From: Parasponia andersonii
Lineage: Eukaryota > Streptophyta > Magnoliopsida > Rosales > Cannabaceae
Direction: 5' to 3'
DNA length: 64,000 nt
Assembly: GCA_002914805.1 (NCBI GenBank)
Contig: JXTB01000865.1
Coordinates: 21,013 to 85,012 of the forward strand
Positions within the stretch are counted from its first letter, which is position 1. Each line of letters opens with the position of its first letter. Both the position numbers and the translations under genes were made by a program. This document shows positions 23,001 to 35,726 of the stretch, in pieces. The notes beneath the pieces were generated by a model that was not told the origin of the DNA, did no database searches, and was given only the letters and a program-made list of their open reading frames with translations.

Positions 23001-24239
23001 TTAGTAATCCCATTATTAAAATTAAAAAGCACCGAACAAAAATGAAAATATTATTTGTATCTAGGAGAGGAGCTCGATTGTATAACGTTTTTCTAAAATT
23101 TCATCTTTCCCCTCTCTACAAAGTTCTACCGCTTGAATTCTACCCCATCGAAAAATTAGATCATACTAACGGTTTTTCTTTTCTTTTTTTTTTTTTTNNN
23201 NNNNNNNNNNNNNATCTCGAATATTATTGAAAAACACTAATTTTGAAGAAAAAATAATATTTTTCTAATAATATTTTTAAAAATTGAAAATTTTCTAAAT
23301 TAATCTATGATTTTTTTTAAAAAATCAACCTATCTAAAAGTTTTTAAATTTTGGTAATTTTAGACTGAAGTTTTGTAAAAAGCCCTAAAAAAATCAACTT
23401 AAGTGATAAAATGGAATTTGAAAAAGCAAAAAAACATTCACACTTTCTCTACCCTTAGCTCCTACCTTTACTCTCTCTTTTCACTTCTACCAATCTTTAG
23501 TTTGAAATACGTTCTACATACGTCGATCAACGTTATGCTCGCCAGAGGCATTTACACTTTATTCATCATGAACTCGTTCAATGAAAGGTGCTTTGCTTGA
23601 CACGTGTTATTGTGCCTTCATCAAAGAGCATTGTAAGATGCGGGATGCTAATTGTGTGATATAACTAAATAGCCTATTTAAAAAGTTAAATACGCAACGG
23701 AAAAATAAAAACAATTTTTGCGAAGGTTTCTTAGTCGAATGATTAAATTTTAGGTTCCATTGAAAGAAATGTTCTTTCAAACACTAGTGAAAAATGCTTT
23801 GAGTTTATCAGAAAAGAAAAGGTCGTAATAACTAATTGTTCACGAAATTATACCACAAAGCACAATGTCAAGTTTTATAATAAAATAGTAAATAAAATTG
23901 TTGTATATGTTAAGAAATTTTATTTTTTATATTGAGTCACGTATTTTAAACAAGAATCTTATAGAAATATGACTAAATTTGGGGCTCAATTTAAGTATAT
24001 ATATATTTTTTTATCAAATATTATAACAAAATATTCGATATATATGTTTATATACTAAGTATAAAAAATTATATACCAATACATTTTAGTACGTTAACTA
24101 AAATTAGTAGATAAAAATACCTATTACGTGTAAAAATATACATACTTGAACATTTAGCTATAAAATTTAAAAAATGGACATCTACTTAATCAAATTTAAA
24201 ATATTGGTCGTACACCTAAATTTCACTTTAAATAATTGT
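23001..24239. other. Intergenic with an assembly gap
   Basis: No gene is supported. A run of 16 N occupies 23198-23213 directly after a poly(T) stretch. Small open frames at 23042 and 23403 lack recognisable motifs. Confidence 0.5.
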
Positions 24240-24690
24240 ATTGGGCCATATTATTCTTAAGCAGACCTAATAAGTGATTTGATAAGATTGAGTCAGAATA
24301 TCCAACTAGTTATAAATACCAATGTGGATATCATGTTTGTCACACAGTTAGTTGTGATGGATACCCAACAGGAGATTACTTAAAGAAAATATTGGCCTTA
24401 CGGTTCCACTACCTTTTCCAATGTGCTCATGTTTTCTGTGGCCTACCATTAGTTATATAAAGTTCCATCTGAGTGTTTTAGGGATTAGATTGCGTGGAAG
24501 ATCAAACTCTCAGATAATCACAATCAGTTTCTAGTGCTTTCACATTTGGTTTATTGTCCAAATTATAGTTATCTATCATAGACTCAGGTATACATAATGA
24601 ATCCTTACCTATCAGTTTTGCATGAATGATATAGGGTTTGAGTTTGGTTATTTGCAATCCTATATTCATCCTAATAAGTGGTATTAGAGC
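24240..24690 (+). mobile_element. Copia-like LTR end with primer binding site
   Basis: TGGTATTAGAGCTTACC at about 24679 is one mismatch from the tRNA-iMet primer site TGGTATCAGAGC used by many copia elements. The preceding ~400 bp has LTR-like character (TTATATAAAG TATA-like site near 24454). No gag-pol follows, because Athila-like LTR sequence continues directly. Confidence 0.45.
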
Positions 24691-26180
24691 TTACCTTTCT
24701 TAATACAGGGATTGATATTGAATTTCTACTAAGTATTATAATTGGATAATCTTGATTTTATCTAGACAGTTCAAATTAATTGTGGATATAAGTAATCAAA
24801 AGAAATTTAAAATGAAAAATTAAATATCACAATGCAATTAAAAGTTTAAATAAAAATAACAATAAAAATAAATTCTAGAGGCTTGATTTTACCTAACTAT
24901 CCGCTATATTTTTCAATTAATAATATCACCTGATTAATTTTCCTAGTTCATAAGCAAGAACTCAGAATTATTTCTACTCCCTCTCTCGAGTGCTAAGTGA
25001 AAGCTACTCTTAAATTCTAATCTCAATATCTCTATTCAAAGTTGAGAAAATAAGAGTTCATTAAGTTTTGTAGCTCTTAATAATTAACTTCAAAAGATTC
25101 ATAAGTTTTCTCAAACTCTACAACATCATAGGTTGCATTATTCTTGTCATATCTCTAAAATTCCCTCTCTCAACTACTAGATTCTAGTAACTCAAACATA
25201 CTAATGATTTCTAATCAATTAAAAAACATTAAGAGAAAAATAACACAAATATACCACTAAAAAATCATCATAAAATTGATATTGAAAATTAAGATATAGT
25301 TTCAAGTATAGGTTACCTCATTCTTCTAGATAAATTCTTAGTTCATAATGGAAAAGAATAACAATAACATTATAAAAGGAAGATATGAGAAAGAAAAACT
25401 CTTTTAATTTAGTGAGATTCTTTTCACATCCGCCATTTAATTCTTCATGTCCCTTAAAAATAGCTAAGCAAGCTCTGAAAAACTCCTCCCAAGATGTCCA
25501 TTTTGGATTTTGAAAAATCTATTTTATATCTACTTGGCAGCTAGGTAAAATCTGGCCAAAAGGGCCAAAAAAAATGTGCCAACATTGTGGCACTAAGTAG
25601 ACAGTACTGCGGTGTTGAGGAAATTGTCGTATAGTACCAAATGAGACCGCTACAGCGGTAGGTATACAATGTTGTGGCACTAGGAAAAAACAGGGTAACG
25701 CTACAACGTTATGAGTTCTAGAAAAATTCCAGAACCTTGAGCGCTGTGCTACTACTTACACAACGCTATAATGCTTGAGCTTCTGCCTAAAACACCTTAA
25801 TTAGTTCAACCTAATAGTAATCAAGGTGCATCTACAACCTCACAAAACCAAAACATATCAAGTGATACAATATACTTCTTCCATAAACCAATGAGAATCC
25901 ACTAGATAGTAGATGCTAAAAATATCCCAAGTCTACAAACAAGCAAGGACAATTTCCTCACCAACCTTATAATAACCTTGATATGAGCACTTTGTGCACC
26001 AAGTGGGTTAGTTGAAACTAACTACCCACAACTTGTAATAAACTAGAATTAAATCCCCAAATGTCTCCAAGTTTAAAAGCTAAGCCAATAAATTTTACTT
26101 GGGAATTTCAGCAAACACCTTGTGTGCATGCACTATTTATGTACAACCAACTTCTTTATAATTCTCCAAACTTGCCCAAC
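24653..26180 (-). repeat. Probable 3' LTR of the Athila-like element
   Basis: Shares TGCAATCCTAT, then GATTGATATTGAATTTCTAC, then the AAGCAAGAA and CTCGAGTGC blocks and the GGCACTA/TTCCAGAACC segment, with 28203-30630. On the minus strand it would begin near TGTTGGGCAAG (26181). Confidence 0.6.
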
Positions 26181-26929
26181 ACAATGATTATCAAGGGAAA
26201 AAATATTTTACCAACTATTTATTAAATTATCTCCAAAAATGCTCAAAAATTCAGTAGGAACACTTACTTGATGAGTGTAGAGTAAGAGAGTCTTAAACCC
26301 TTGAGAGGAAGAGAAGAGGGAATTTGCTCGAGTCTTGTAACTCCTCAAGTTTTTGTGTTAAATATGATAAAATGAGATTGGTGAGAGTGATTGAAGGAAT
26401 AATTTTGAGTGGAGAGGGAATGTGGTGAAATTAGTGGCCCAAAGGGATGTTTTTATGTGAGGAGGAAAGTCATAAAATGGGGGAGAAAAAAGGAATTCAG
26501 ATCTTTTGACTAGAATTAGTAGCACTGCAGTGCTATACATGTAGTGCTGTGGCACTGTCCTGATTATTCTTTTTTTTAAAAAAAAAATTGGGAGAAATTC
26601 TAGGGAAGGCAGCACCGCAACGCTAATGGTACTGGAACTTTTCCAGAACCTGCAGTGCCGTAGTGCTTAGGCCAAAGCTTTACGATGCTCTGGACTAGTG
26701 CCATAATTTTCACTGTTTTGACCTTCTTTCACAACAAACACTCCCACAAAATGTACAAAATTATCCTCTCAAACTCAAATGTAGTCTAATGAATCAAAAA
26801 TAGCAGAAAACAAAAGTGAAAAATATAACTTGAGCTGCCTTCTATCTAGCGCTTGGTTTAGTGTCCTTTATCTGACTCTCTTCAACTTCCTCAAATCAGC
26901 TCTTTGAGAGGGAGCTTCCTCACATGCCT
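26181..26929. other. Athila-like 3' untranslated region
   Basis: No coding signal. At 26520-26700 there is a further diverged copy of the TGCAGTGCT/CCAGAACC motif cluster that is also found at 25590-25790 and 30340-30540. Confidence 0.45.
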
Positions 26930-28200
26930 TATTCCCCCTCTATCATAAAACTTCAATAATTGTTTATAGACCTGGAACACATGTCCATCTTTTTGTTTAT
27001 ATCCATCGTTACTAAGGGAAACATTTTCTCAATAACGAAGGGCCCTGACCATTTTAGCTTCAACTTGGGTGATAACAATTTCAACTAAGACCTCGAAAGT
27101 AGAACTTGTTGTACTTGAACTAACTTACACTTTATATTTTTCTAGTCATTGCAATATCTCTCATCTACCAGGACCTCTTCAGCATGCCTTCTAATCAGAA
27201 ACTCGGTTAAATGAACTTGTCTCCTAAGAAACCTTGTTGGAGTGATAAATGTTGAACTTCACTGTATCATTCACCCTTAGAGATAACTCCCCTTTAGATA
27301 CATCAATCAAAGCTCCACTTATAGCCAAGAAAGGCCACCAAAGAATTAGAGGTATTCCTTAGTCTTCATCCATATCTAAAACTATAAATCAGCTAGAAAA
27401 ATAAATTTATCGACATTTATCAACACATCTTCAATGACTCCACGAGGATAGGTGAGTGATCTATCCACTAATTATAACGTGATGGTAGTTGGCTTGATTT
27501 CTCCAAGTCCCAGTTTTTTGAATACAGAAAGGGACATCAAATTAATGCTTGTCCTAAGGTCACTCAAAGTCTTATTAAAGGAGGCACCATTGATTGTGTA
27601 AAGAATAGTAAAGCTGCCCGGTTTTTTTAATTTTTATGGTGGCATTTTTTAGATAATGGTACTATATTCCTCTGTCAACTTCACTGTTTTAAATTTCTCC
27701 AACTTCCTCTTCTTTGACATAATATCCTTCATGCATTCGATATAGTTTGGCATTTCTTCAAGAGTATTTGCAAAAGGAATATTAATACAAATTTTCTTAA
27801 AGATTTCTAAAAAATTTTCAAATTGAGAGTCAAGCCTTTTCTTTTGAAATCTTTGAGGATATGTGAGAGAATGTTTAATAATTTGAGAATTATTAGAAAA
27901 TAAAATAGTTTTTGAATTAAATCTTCCCTGATAACATTTTCTTCTCTATAGTTCACACATATGGTTTGCTTCTCTTCATGGCTAGGCGAAGGTATGGTTA
28001 TGGCAGCTTCTTATTACTTCTCTCCATCAATTTTTCTCTCATTTCTTAAAGTTATAGCATTGTAATGCTCTTTGGGATTACTTTTGATATCACTTGAGAA
28101 TTTTTTTGGTGGAGAATTAATTGACATTACTATTTGCCAAAGTTGAACTTCAAATGACTTCATAATGGCACCAATACTACTCATATGGGTATCAATACTA
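26930..28200 (-). pseudogene. Athila-like gag C-terminus, protease and integrase-tail fragments
   Basis: Reading the minus strand, 28200-28060 gives MSSIGAIMKSFEVQL and SDIKSNPKEHYNAITLRN, as in the gag C-terminus. 27890-27250 gives KKICINIPFANTLEEMPNY, then CMKDIMSKKRKLEKF and the protease region DLRTSINLMSLSVFKKLGLG, followed by ADL-like and GRPFLA-like pieces. The protease motif normally reads DxGAS, so the Gly is lost. 27100-26950 gives KLKLKWSGPFVIEKMF, the piece after the integrase core. RT, RNase H and the integrase core are deleted, so this is a non-autonomous relic. Confidence 0.72.
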
Positions 28201-28202
28201 TT

Positions 28203-30630
28203 TGCAATCCTATGTTGATTTTAATAAATGATATCAGAGCTTACCAATGATTGATATTGAATTTCTACTAAGTACTGTAATTGGATAATCTTGATTTTAT
28301 CTAGACAATTCAAATTAATTATGGATATAAGTAATCAAAGGAAATTTAAAATAAAAAATTAAAGGTCACAATGTAATTGAAATTTTAAATGAAAATAACA
28401 ATAGGAATGAATTCTAGAGGTTTGACTTTACTTAACTATCCATTATATCTTTCAATTAATAATACCACTTGATTAAGTTTCCTAGTTTATAAGCAAGAAT
28501 TCAAAATTATTTCTACCCTTTCTCTCAAGTGCTGAGTGAAAACTATCCTTAAATTCTAATTTCAATATTTCTATTCAAAATTAAGAAAATAGGGGTTCAT
28601 TAAATTTTTAACAAGCTTCAAAAGATTCATAGGTTTTTCAAACTTTACAACATCATAGGTTTTGTTATTCTAGTCATATCTCTAAAATCCCCTCTCTCAA
28701 ATGTTGGATTCTAAAAACCTAAATATCCCAATAGTTGCTAATTAATTGAGAAGCATTAATAACAAAATAACACAAATAAACCACTAAAAAATCATCATAA
28801 AATTGATATTGAAAATCAAGACATAGTTTCAAGTATAGGTTACATCATTCCTCTAGATAAAATGCTTAGTTCATAATAAAAAATAATAAAAATAACTTAA
28901 TAAATAACATCATGAAAGGAAGAGATGAGAAAGAAAAACTCTTTTGATTCGGTGAGATTCTCTTCACATCCGCCTATTTATTCTTCTTGTTCCTTGAAAA
29001 TAGCTGAGCAAGCTCTGAAAAATGTCTTCCAAGATGTGCCTTTCGGATCTCTAATGATCTATTTTATATCTCTTTGGCGGCTAATTTATAAGCAAGAATT
29101 TAAAATTATTTCTACTCCATCTCTCGAGTGCCGAGTAAAAACTACTCTCAAATTCCAATTTCAATATCTCTATTTAAAATTGAGAAAATAAGAGTTCATT
29201 AAGTTTTGTAGTTCTTAATAACAAGCTTTAAAGGATTTATAAGTTTTCTCAAACTTTACGACATCCGAGGTTGTATTATTCTAGTCATGTATCTAAAATC
29301 TCTTCTCTCAAGTACCGGATTCTAAAAACCCAAACATCCTAATGGTTGCTAATCAATTGAGAAATATCAAGAGCAAAATAATACAAATAAACCACTGAAA
29401 ATTATTAAAAATAGATATTGAAAATCAAGACATAGTTTCAAGTACATGTTATATCATTCTTTTAGATAAAATATTTAGTTCATAATGGAAAAGAATAAAA
29501 ACAACTTAATAAACAATAACATTATGAAAGAAAGAGATAAGAAAGAAAAACTCTTTTGATTTGGTGAGATTCTCTTCATATCCTCCTCTTTACTCTTCTT
29601 GTCCCTTGAAAATAACTGAGCAAGCTTTGAAAAACACCTCCCAAGATGTCTCTTTTGGATTCCAAAGTATCCCTTTTATATCCCCTTGGTAGCTAGTTTA
29701 TAAGCAAAAACTCAAAAATTTTTCTACTCTCTTTTTCGAGTGTCAAGTGAAAACCACCCTTAAATTCCAATTTCAATATCTCTATTCAAAATTGAGAAAA
29801 CAAAAATTCAATAAATTTTGTAGTTCTTAATAACAAGATTCAAAAGATTCATAAGTTTTCTCAAACTCTACAATATCTTAGGTTGTGTTATTCTAGTCAT
29901 ATCTTTAAAATCCCCTCTTTCAAGTACCAGATTCTAAAAAAACCCAAACACTCTAATAGTTGCTAATCAATTGAGAAACATCAAGAGCAAAATAATACAA
30001 ATAAACCACTGGAAAATCATCATAAAATTGATATTAAAAATTAAGATATAGTTTCATGTGTAGGTTATATCATTCCTCTAGATAAAATGCTTGGTTTGTA
30101 ATGGAAAAGAATAAAAACAACTTAATAAATAATAATATCATGAAAGAAAAAGATGAGAAAGAAAAACTCTTTTAATTTGGTGAGATTCTCTTCACATCCT
30201 CCTCTTTACTCTTCTTGTTCCTTGAAAATAGTTGAGCAAACTCTGAAAAATACCTCCCAAGATATCCCTTTTGGATCCCAAAAGATCTTTTTTATATCCC
30301 TTAACAGCTAGGTTAAATTTGACTAAAAAATTGTCAGAACACATGTTGGCACCGCGGCGCTAGGTAGACAGTGATGCGGTGTTAAGCAAATTATCGTACG
30401 ACACCAAATGAGAGCATTGTGACACTAGGTATACAGCACCGCACCACTGGGACAAAGGAAAGCGCCGCGCTGCTATGAGTTCTGGAAAAATTCCATAACC
30501 TTGAGTATGGCAGTGCTACCTACACAGGGCTATTGTGTTCTAGCTTTTGCATATAGCGCCTCATTTTGCTCTTTATCAACTTAGTGAGCTTGTCCAATAC
30601 TTCTATAATTACTCAAAATCTGAGAAAAAA
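28203..30630 (-). repeat. Probable 5' LTR of the Athila-like element, expanded by triplication
   Basis: Begins TGCAATCCTATG at 28203, as in the partner LTR. An internal unit is present three times instead of once. The GC-richer GGCACCGCGGCGC segment (30340-30540) follows. About 400 bp found near the outer end of the other LTR are missing here. Confidence 0.58.
28485..30310. repeat. Three tandem units of about 600 bp
   Basis: Units begin at TTTATAAGCAAGAA near 28487, 29085 and 29697, so the periods are about 598 and 612 bp. Each runs through CTCGAGTGC, TCAATATCTCTATT, TAGTCATATCTCTAAAATC, AAACCACTGAAAA and GAGAAAGAAAAACTCTTTT to CCCAAGATGTC. One further diverged copy lies at about 24948-25520. 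Confidence 0.9.
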
Positions 30631-31280
30631 AAATAAAAACACAAGTACTACGAGAGAAATCAAGAAAATTAAGCAAATAAAAAGATAAAATCATTCCCAA
30701 ATAGGTGAATAAAATTCACTTATAACTAATATTTTAGATTAATAAGATATATGTCATCATCAAAATTGATACAATTCACAAATTGATACGCTAGATATAA
30801 AATTGTTCTACTAAAAGGTGGTCGTTTAGTAAAAGGAAAAAAAACAAAAATGGGCTATATTTAACAAACATGTGAAGAAAGAGCCAAATTAATTTGAAAA
30901 AAAAAAATCATTTCTTATACTTTTTAATAGAAATATCAATGTGGGTCGAGTATTGTGAGTCGACCTATATTTTAAAGAAAAAATAAGATACCAACCCGAC
31001 TAGTCAATTATAGATATTAAGGGTCGGGCTGAGCCTCAATAATAGGCTATTAGCCTGGTCTGACTCATATTTTTGTAGATCCACATTTAGCCCACATTTA
31101 GTTATTTATATATAATTTTAAATATATGTTTTAATAAAAATTTTAAAAAATCTTGATTAAATATTTTTATTTATATGTTTTTAATTTTATTTATTTACTT
31201 ATTTTTGTTTATTTTCAATTTATTCAAATTTCAATAAAATATGAATGAGTTTGAGGTTCATATTTTAGCCTACATAAGTG
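30631..31280. other. Intergenic, no gene seen
   Basis: AT-rich, with a GGGTCGGGCTGAG block near 31020 that resembles subterminal sequence of hAT-type DNA transposons. I could not find terminal inverted repeats, so no element is called. Confidence 0.4.
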
Positions 31281-31295
31281 CATATTTGATATCTT

Positions 31296-31454
31296 TTTTT
31301 TAAAAAAAAAAAAAAGAAGTGAAACTTAACTAATGACCACTACTTACTACAAATTTAAAGAAAAATAACGCACACACACTCTACCAAGGTTCGAACCTGA
31401 CTCCCTTAAACTCACACACATATCCCTCAAGTTTTGGACTAAAACTAAAAGACA
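31296..31454 (-). mobile_element. tRNA-derived SINE, copy 3, with 15-bp target duplication
   Basis: The same family as 22843-22985, inverted. The internal B-box-like AAGGTTCGAACCTGAC is well preserved, and CTCAAGTTTTGGACTAAA corresponds to the A-box side. The poly(A) end lies at the left (TTTTTTT at 31294). It is flanked by CATATTTGATATCTT at 31281-31295 and 31455-31469, a perfect 15-bp target duplication. Confidence 0.92.
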
Positions 31455-31469
31455 CATATTTGATATCTT

Positions 31470-31940
31470 AAAATATAAAAAAACAACAAAATTTGGCCTA
31501 TATAGACACGACCCACTTTGTATCTTTACTCTTTTTAACTACTTCCCATATGTTGACAAGATCGAGTATAGTACTTTGTATACCGTTAATTGTAATAAAA
31601 CAAAGAATAAATACATTGCTTCTGACTAAAAGATCTTTTAGATTTACACATGCATGATTGAATTATTATTCCAAAGTGTGCCTTCTTTTTTCTAAATTCA
31701 CCCACAAACGTCAAAGAATCAAACACTATTAATTCTACTCTCAGGATTTCTCAAAACCTTGTTACTCGTATAATCTCACAAATTTCCAACGCTAATTTGT
31801 GAGTTCTTTTAAACAATAAAATTTTATTTGTGTAGACAGATATCTTAAAGTTATTTAACTTTAAGAGTTTTTTTTAAGTTCTATATTAATCGTAAAAACT
31901 AGTATTTAATTAATTAATTTTCTCTTTAAAAAAATGTTTG
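31470..31940. other. Intergenic, no gene seen
   Basis: AT-rich sequence between the SINE and an LTR-element relic. Nothing supportable. Confidence 0.5.
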
Positions 31941-34780
31941 TGTGACAACTTGTACTTCATAAAAATTATATAATATAATCAATATAAGAAAATAGAAAAG
32001 AAATAAGATCACTTAATTATTAGATATTATTTGGAGATATATTGATAATTATATTAGAGACGCTTTAAGAAAACTTAAGATCTAATAATCTGTATAGTTT
32101 TATACACATATGCTTTGTACAGGGGAAAAAAAGAGAGAAGCGACAACTCTATACTTAAAGAAGAAGAGGTTAGCTATTATTATGAATTACTGAGACTCAG
32201 TCTTAAGATAATAAATTTATTTACCGATTAAGTTACATGCACTAAGTAGATTTTGAGAATTAGAATTACATGTCTAATTAGATATGTTTGTTTAGGCTTA
32301 TCGGTTAATGGGATAATGGAGAAAAAATGTTTCAAATTCTTTCAAAAAAATGAAATTATTTATTCTATGGAATAGAGCATACAGTGAAATATTGAGTACA
32401 TTAAGTTTATTAAATAATTAGTTTCCTTGATGATAAAGGATAAAAGGATGATATAGAAATGTCAATTTATATGCTTGTGTTAATCGATGAGAGTACATAT
32501 TATTATTATTAGAGTATAGAAGATAAATAAGTTATTTTTGTTAAAGGTCTTTCCTATGATACTGTCTATCAATATTGGTGATGAGATAAATTTATTTGTC
32601 TGTTAATATTGGTGATGAAATAAATTTATTTGATTATTGAAAGATAGAAATATTAATAAATTATAGTTAGAAAAAATTAGAGAATGATATTTTGAAAAAA
32701 AAATTATGATAAACCAATTTAGAGAATAATATTATCTGAAATAAAAAAATAATAGAGCCTCGATGACCCATAAGGTCAGATAATTTGAGATGATATTACC
32801 TTAATAATATTTGTTTTGAAAGCTAAGTAAAAGTTGAGATGTAGTGAATAGACAATTTGGCTATGGATATGGATATTAAGTAGTTGGGTTGAAATTAGAA
32901 TATATAATTATTGTAAATGAGTTCACAGTTTTAGTGTTACTGTATAGGAGGAAGTAATCTTTGTATTTGAAAGTATTTGGTGTTACTTTTCTTTAGAAAT
33001 TTATATTGGATTTTGCAAATAAAATTGGAGATTACTTATTTGATAGGCAACTAGAAGAATTATAAGATAAATGTTTTCAGAAAACTTAGTGTTTTATAAT
33101 TAGGAAGTCAACTATTATCGGTGATGGAAAAAAATTATAATCATATGTTTATAAACAAAAGGTTAAAACAGTTATGTAGTGGAATATATAAATCAATCAA
33201 TATTTATAAGATTCATAAATTATTTGAGTTTTATGAAATATGTTGTTTATAGAGAAATATTCATATTTGTGATTCTATTGACCCACATTATTTGAAAAAT
33301 ATATTTTTGAAAAAATCATAATATGAGATATTAGAAATCCTAGAGGTATTAAGATAAAGACCTAAGATATATATGAAAGAAATCACTTAGCATATTTTGT
33401 AGTGTTTAGCCTATGGATAATGAGCGACCATAAAAATAAAGGTTGAAAACGTTTGATATACTATATGAGAAAGATAATACTGAAGTAGAATCTTATAACG
33501 AGATTATCAAGGATTACTAAAATTATGAAGTATCAGCTATATAGTGTGTTATTTGACTACGTATACTCACATTTCGGCTATTAGACTTGGCTTATACCCT
33601 TAACGGATTAGGTTTTGATTATTTTGGGTGAATATTGATATTTAGAATTTTATATAATTTGGTTATAAGCATAAGAAATGTATTTGACGTAAGCTTTAGT
33701 GATTGGATTTAGTTTTGATACTTTGGCCTATTGAAGATTAAAGTTGGAGGAAGTGAGGCTAAAAAGGATTCTTATAGTTATTTAAAAGATCTTACACATG
33801 ATTTTAAAAATTAAATTAAATTTGTTGAAGTTTTACAATATCGATATAAAATAAATAGAATGTCAAAAAGAAAAATATATCTATGTATAGATGGACCATT
33901 AAGGATATATTGAAACAATATTTCAAAGATTTGTGAAAGAAAATATTACTCTTGGTAATGTTTGTATATGATTATGACTTCCAATCTTGTATAAAAGTAG
34001 TTCCATATAAAGCATTAATAAAAATACAGAAAGGTATTCTCAAGATTATAGACATGCAATTCAATAAGCTACGAAAAGTTAAACAAGATTTTAGTGGTTA
34101 ATAATTTCTATTGACTTTGTTGATACAGAAAGGTTTGAGTCATTGTAATATTCTCTGTTCGTATTTAAGTGTAAATGAGTGATCAGAATGAGAAGCAATA
34201 TGGAATGATAAGTAAATAAGTACTAAAAGCTATCTAACATTCGATATTTCAGTTACTTGAAAAATTTTATTGATGGAAGGTTCATTTAAGTTTTACAAGT
34301 GATTATCACACTTTTCCTCTCAGAATTTGAGGCATCCCTAGAAAAAAGTGATTATATTGAAATTTGTTCATTAGAGAATTCAAGGTTTTAAAATTTAGAG
34401 GACTAAACTTTTTTTTAAAGGGGAGAATGCGATAACATGTACTTCGAAAAAATTATTCATATAATATAATTAATACAAGAAAATAGAAAAGATATAAGAG
34501 CATTTAATTATTAGATATTATTTGAGGAGATATTAGTAATTGTATTAGATACATTTTAAGAAACCCAAAGGTCTAATAATCTATACAGTTTTATACGCAT
34601 ACGCTCTGTAGAGGAAAAAAAAGAGAGAAGAAATAACTCTATGCTTCAAAAATAAGAAGAAGAAGTAAAAGAGGATGGCTATAATTATGGATTATTCAGA
34701 CTCACTCCTATAGTAATAAACTCTTTTACTGATTAAGTTACATGTACTAGTTAGATTTTAGGGACTAGAATTGCATGTCT
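31941..34780 (+). mobile_element. Heavily degraded LTR retrotransposon, probably gypsy (chromovirus-like)
   Basis: A direct repeat links 31941-~32280 (TGTGACAACTTGTACTTC...) with 34428-~34780 (TGCGATAACATGTACTTC...). Both copies contain TTATTAGATATTATTTG, TCTAATAATCT and GAGAGAAG blocks and end near GCATGTCTA. A purine-rich AAAGGGGAGAA just before 34428 fits a polypurine tract, which sets plus orientation. The preceding GGACTAAA sequence resembles the usual end of a chromovirus polyprotein. The 2.1-kb interior has no readable domain. The true 3' LTR may extend to about 35500, with the 5' copy truncated. Confidence 0.6.
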
Positions 34781-35031
34781 AGAGTTAGAGTTTTGATTTT
34801 CCCATTAGCAATTTATGAATGTAGGATAAAATTAATAAAAGATGAACTCTCTTGAGTTTATGATTCAAACAAAATATATTTTGTGTGATTTGATTGGTTA
34901 AATTGAAAGTTATAAATTTTTAAGTATTTAACAAAAGTAGAAAATACAACACTAGTTATGACTGAATTTTCAAGGATATTTACTAGTGTAATTAGGTAGG
35001 ATTGGAAAGTTTATTCGATAAGCTTTCTAAT

Positions 35032-35098
<67 letters not shown>

Positions 35099-35726
35099 TT
35101 GAAAACAGACTTATAATCAGAAAGTTATAGCTTATTAAATAAGCACTATAAATTTGGAAAAAATTTGAAACTTTCGACACTTTGGGTGAAACGTGTTTGC
35201 GGCTTGTCCGACTATGCAAGGCTTACCTATAGATCACATAGCCACATTCTTGATACTTTTAGGATCCCATGATTTGTAGAATAGGTCCTTAAGTTTGGTG
35301 ATTTTTAGAGATATATCAGAATTGTTATGAATCATGAGAAATTGACATTATTAGAAATGGCTATAGAGTTGATTATAGAAGATGCATGTACATCAAGTAG
35401 TCAATATTTTTAGCGTAACTAGAGTATAATTTTACTATTGTAATACTTATATATGATTTGTGTAATAATAGGTGTTTGAGGCATTATATTGATTATTTTA
35501 GTTAAATAGGTAAAGCAAACAAAATAAGTAACTTTTGATCTTTTCTAGTAGTTTCTCTAGTCCAAAAGCTAAATATTTAATTCTTTTATGATTTCTAATA
35601 GAATCATGCTTGTAAGGTGTTTTCTTTAGAAATTGATTTCAAGTAAAAATATATTTTGGTAATAAGACTATTTATTATTTATGGAAAGAAATCAGTTTTA
35701 TTGAAATAACGTAAGTTTTGTGAAAA
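34781..35726. other. Possible continuation of the 3' LTR; no gene
   Basis: Contains GATAAGCTTTCTAATGG, a long (TA)n tract and CGTGTTTGCGGCTTGTCCG. This is a layout seen in long plant gypsy LTRs, but there is no second copy in the window to confirm it. Confidence 0.4.
35035..35097. repeat. (TA)n microsatellite, about 31 units
   Basis: The longest uninterrupted dinucleotide run in the window. It probably lies inside an LTR. Confidence 0.97.

Larger units (their letters stand above)
24653..30630 (-). mobile_element. Athila-like Ty3/gypsy element, internally deleted
   Basis: A minus-strand element of about 6 kb. Similar long flanks lie at 24653-~26180 and 28203-~30630. Between them the minus strand encodes gag C-terminus, protease and a fragment of the integrase tail. 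RT, RNase H and most of integrase are missing. The protease style (DL-x-x-SINLM and FKKLGLGEIKPTTITL) is typical of Athila-group elements. Boundaries are approximate because the two flanks differ by a large triplication and a deletion. Confidence 0.62.

Noticed and set aside
30940..31280. hAT-type DNA transposon end (GGGTCGGGCTGAG)
   Set aside because: No terminal inverted repeats or 8-bp target duplication could be found.
18003..31454. A-box and B-box motifs suggesting tRNA genes
   Set aside because: No cloverleaf can be formed, the copies have A-rich tails and target duplications, and the GT-rich centre is not tRNA. They are SINEs.
34992..35219. Open frame with a long Ile-Tyr repeat
   Set aside because: It is the translated (TA)n microsatellite.
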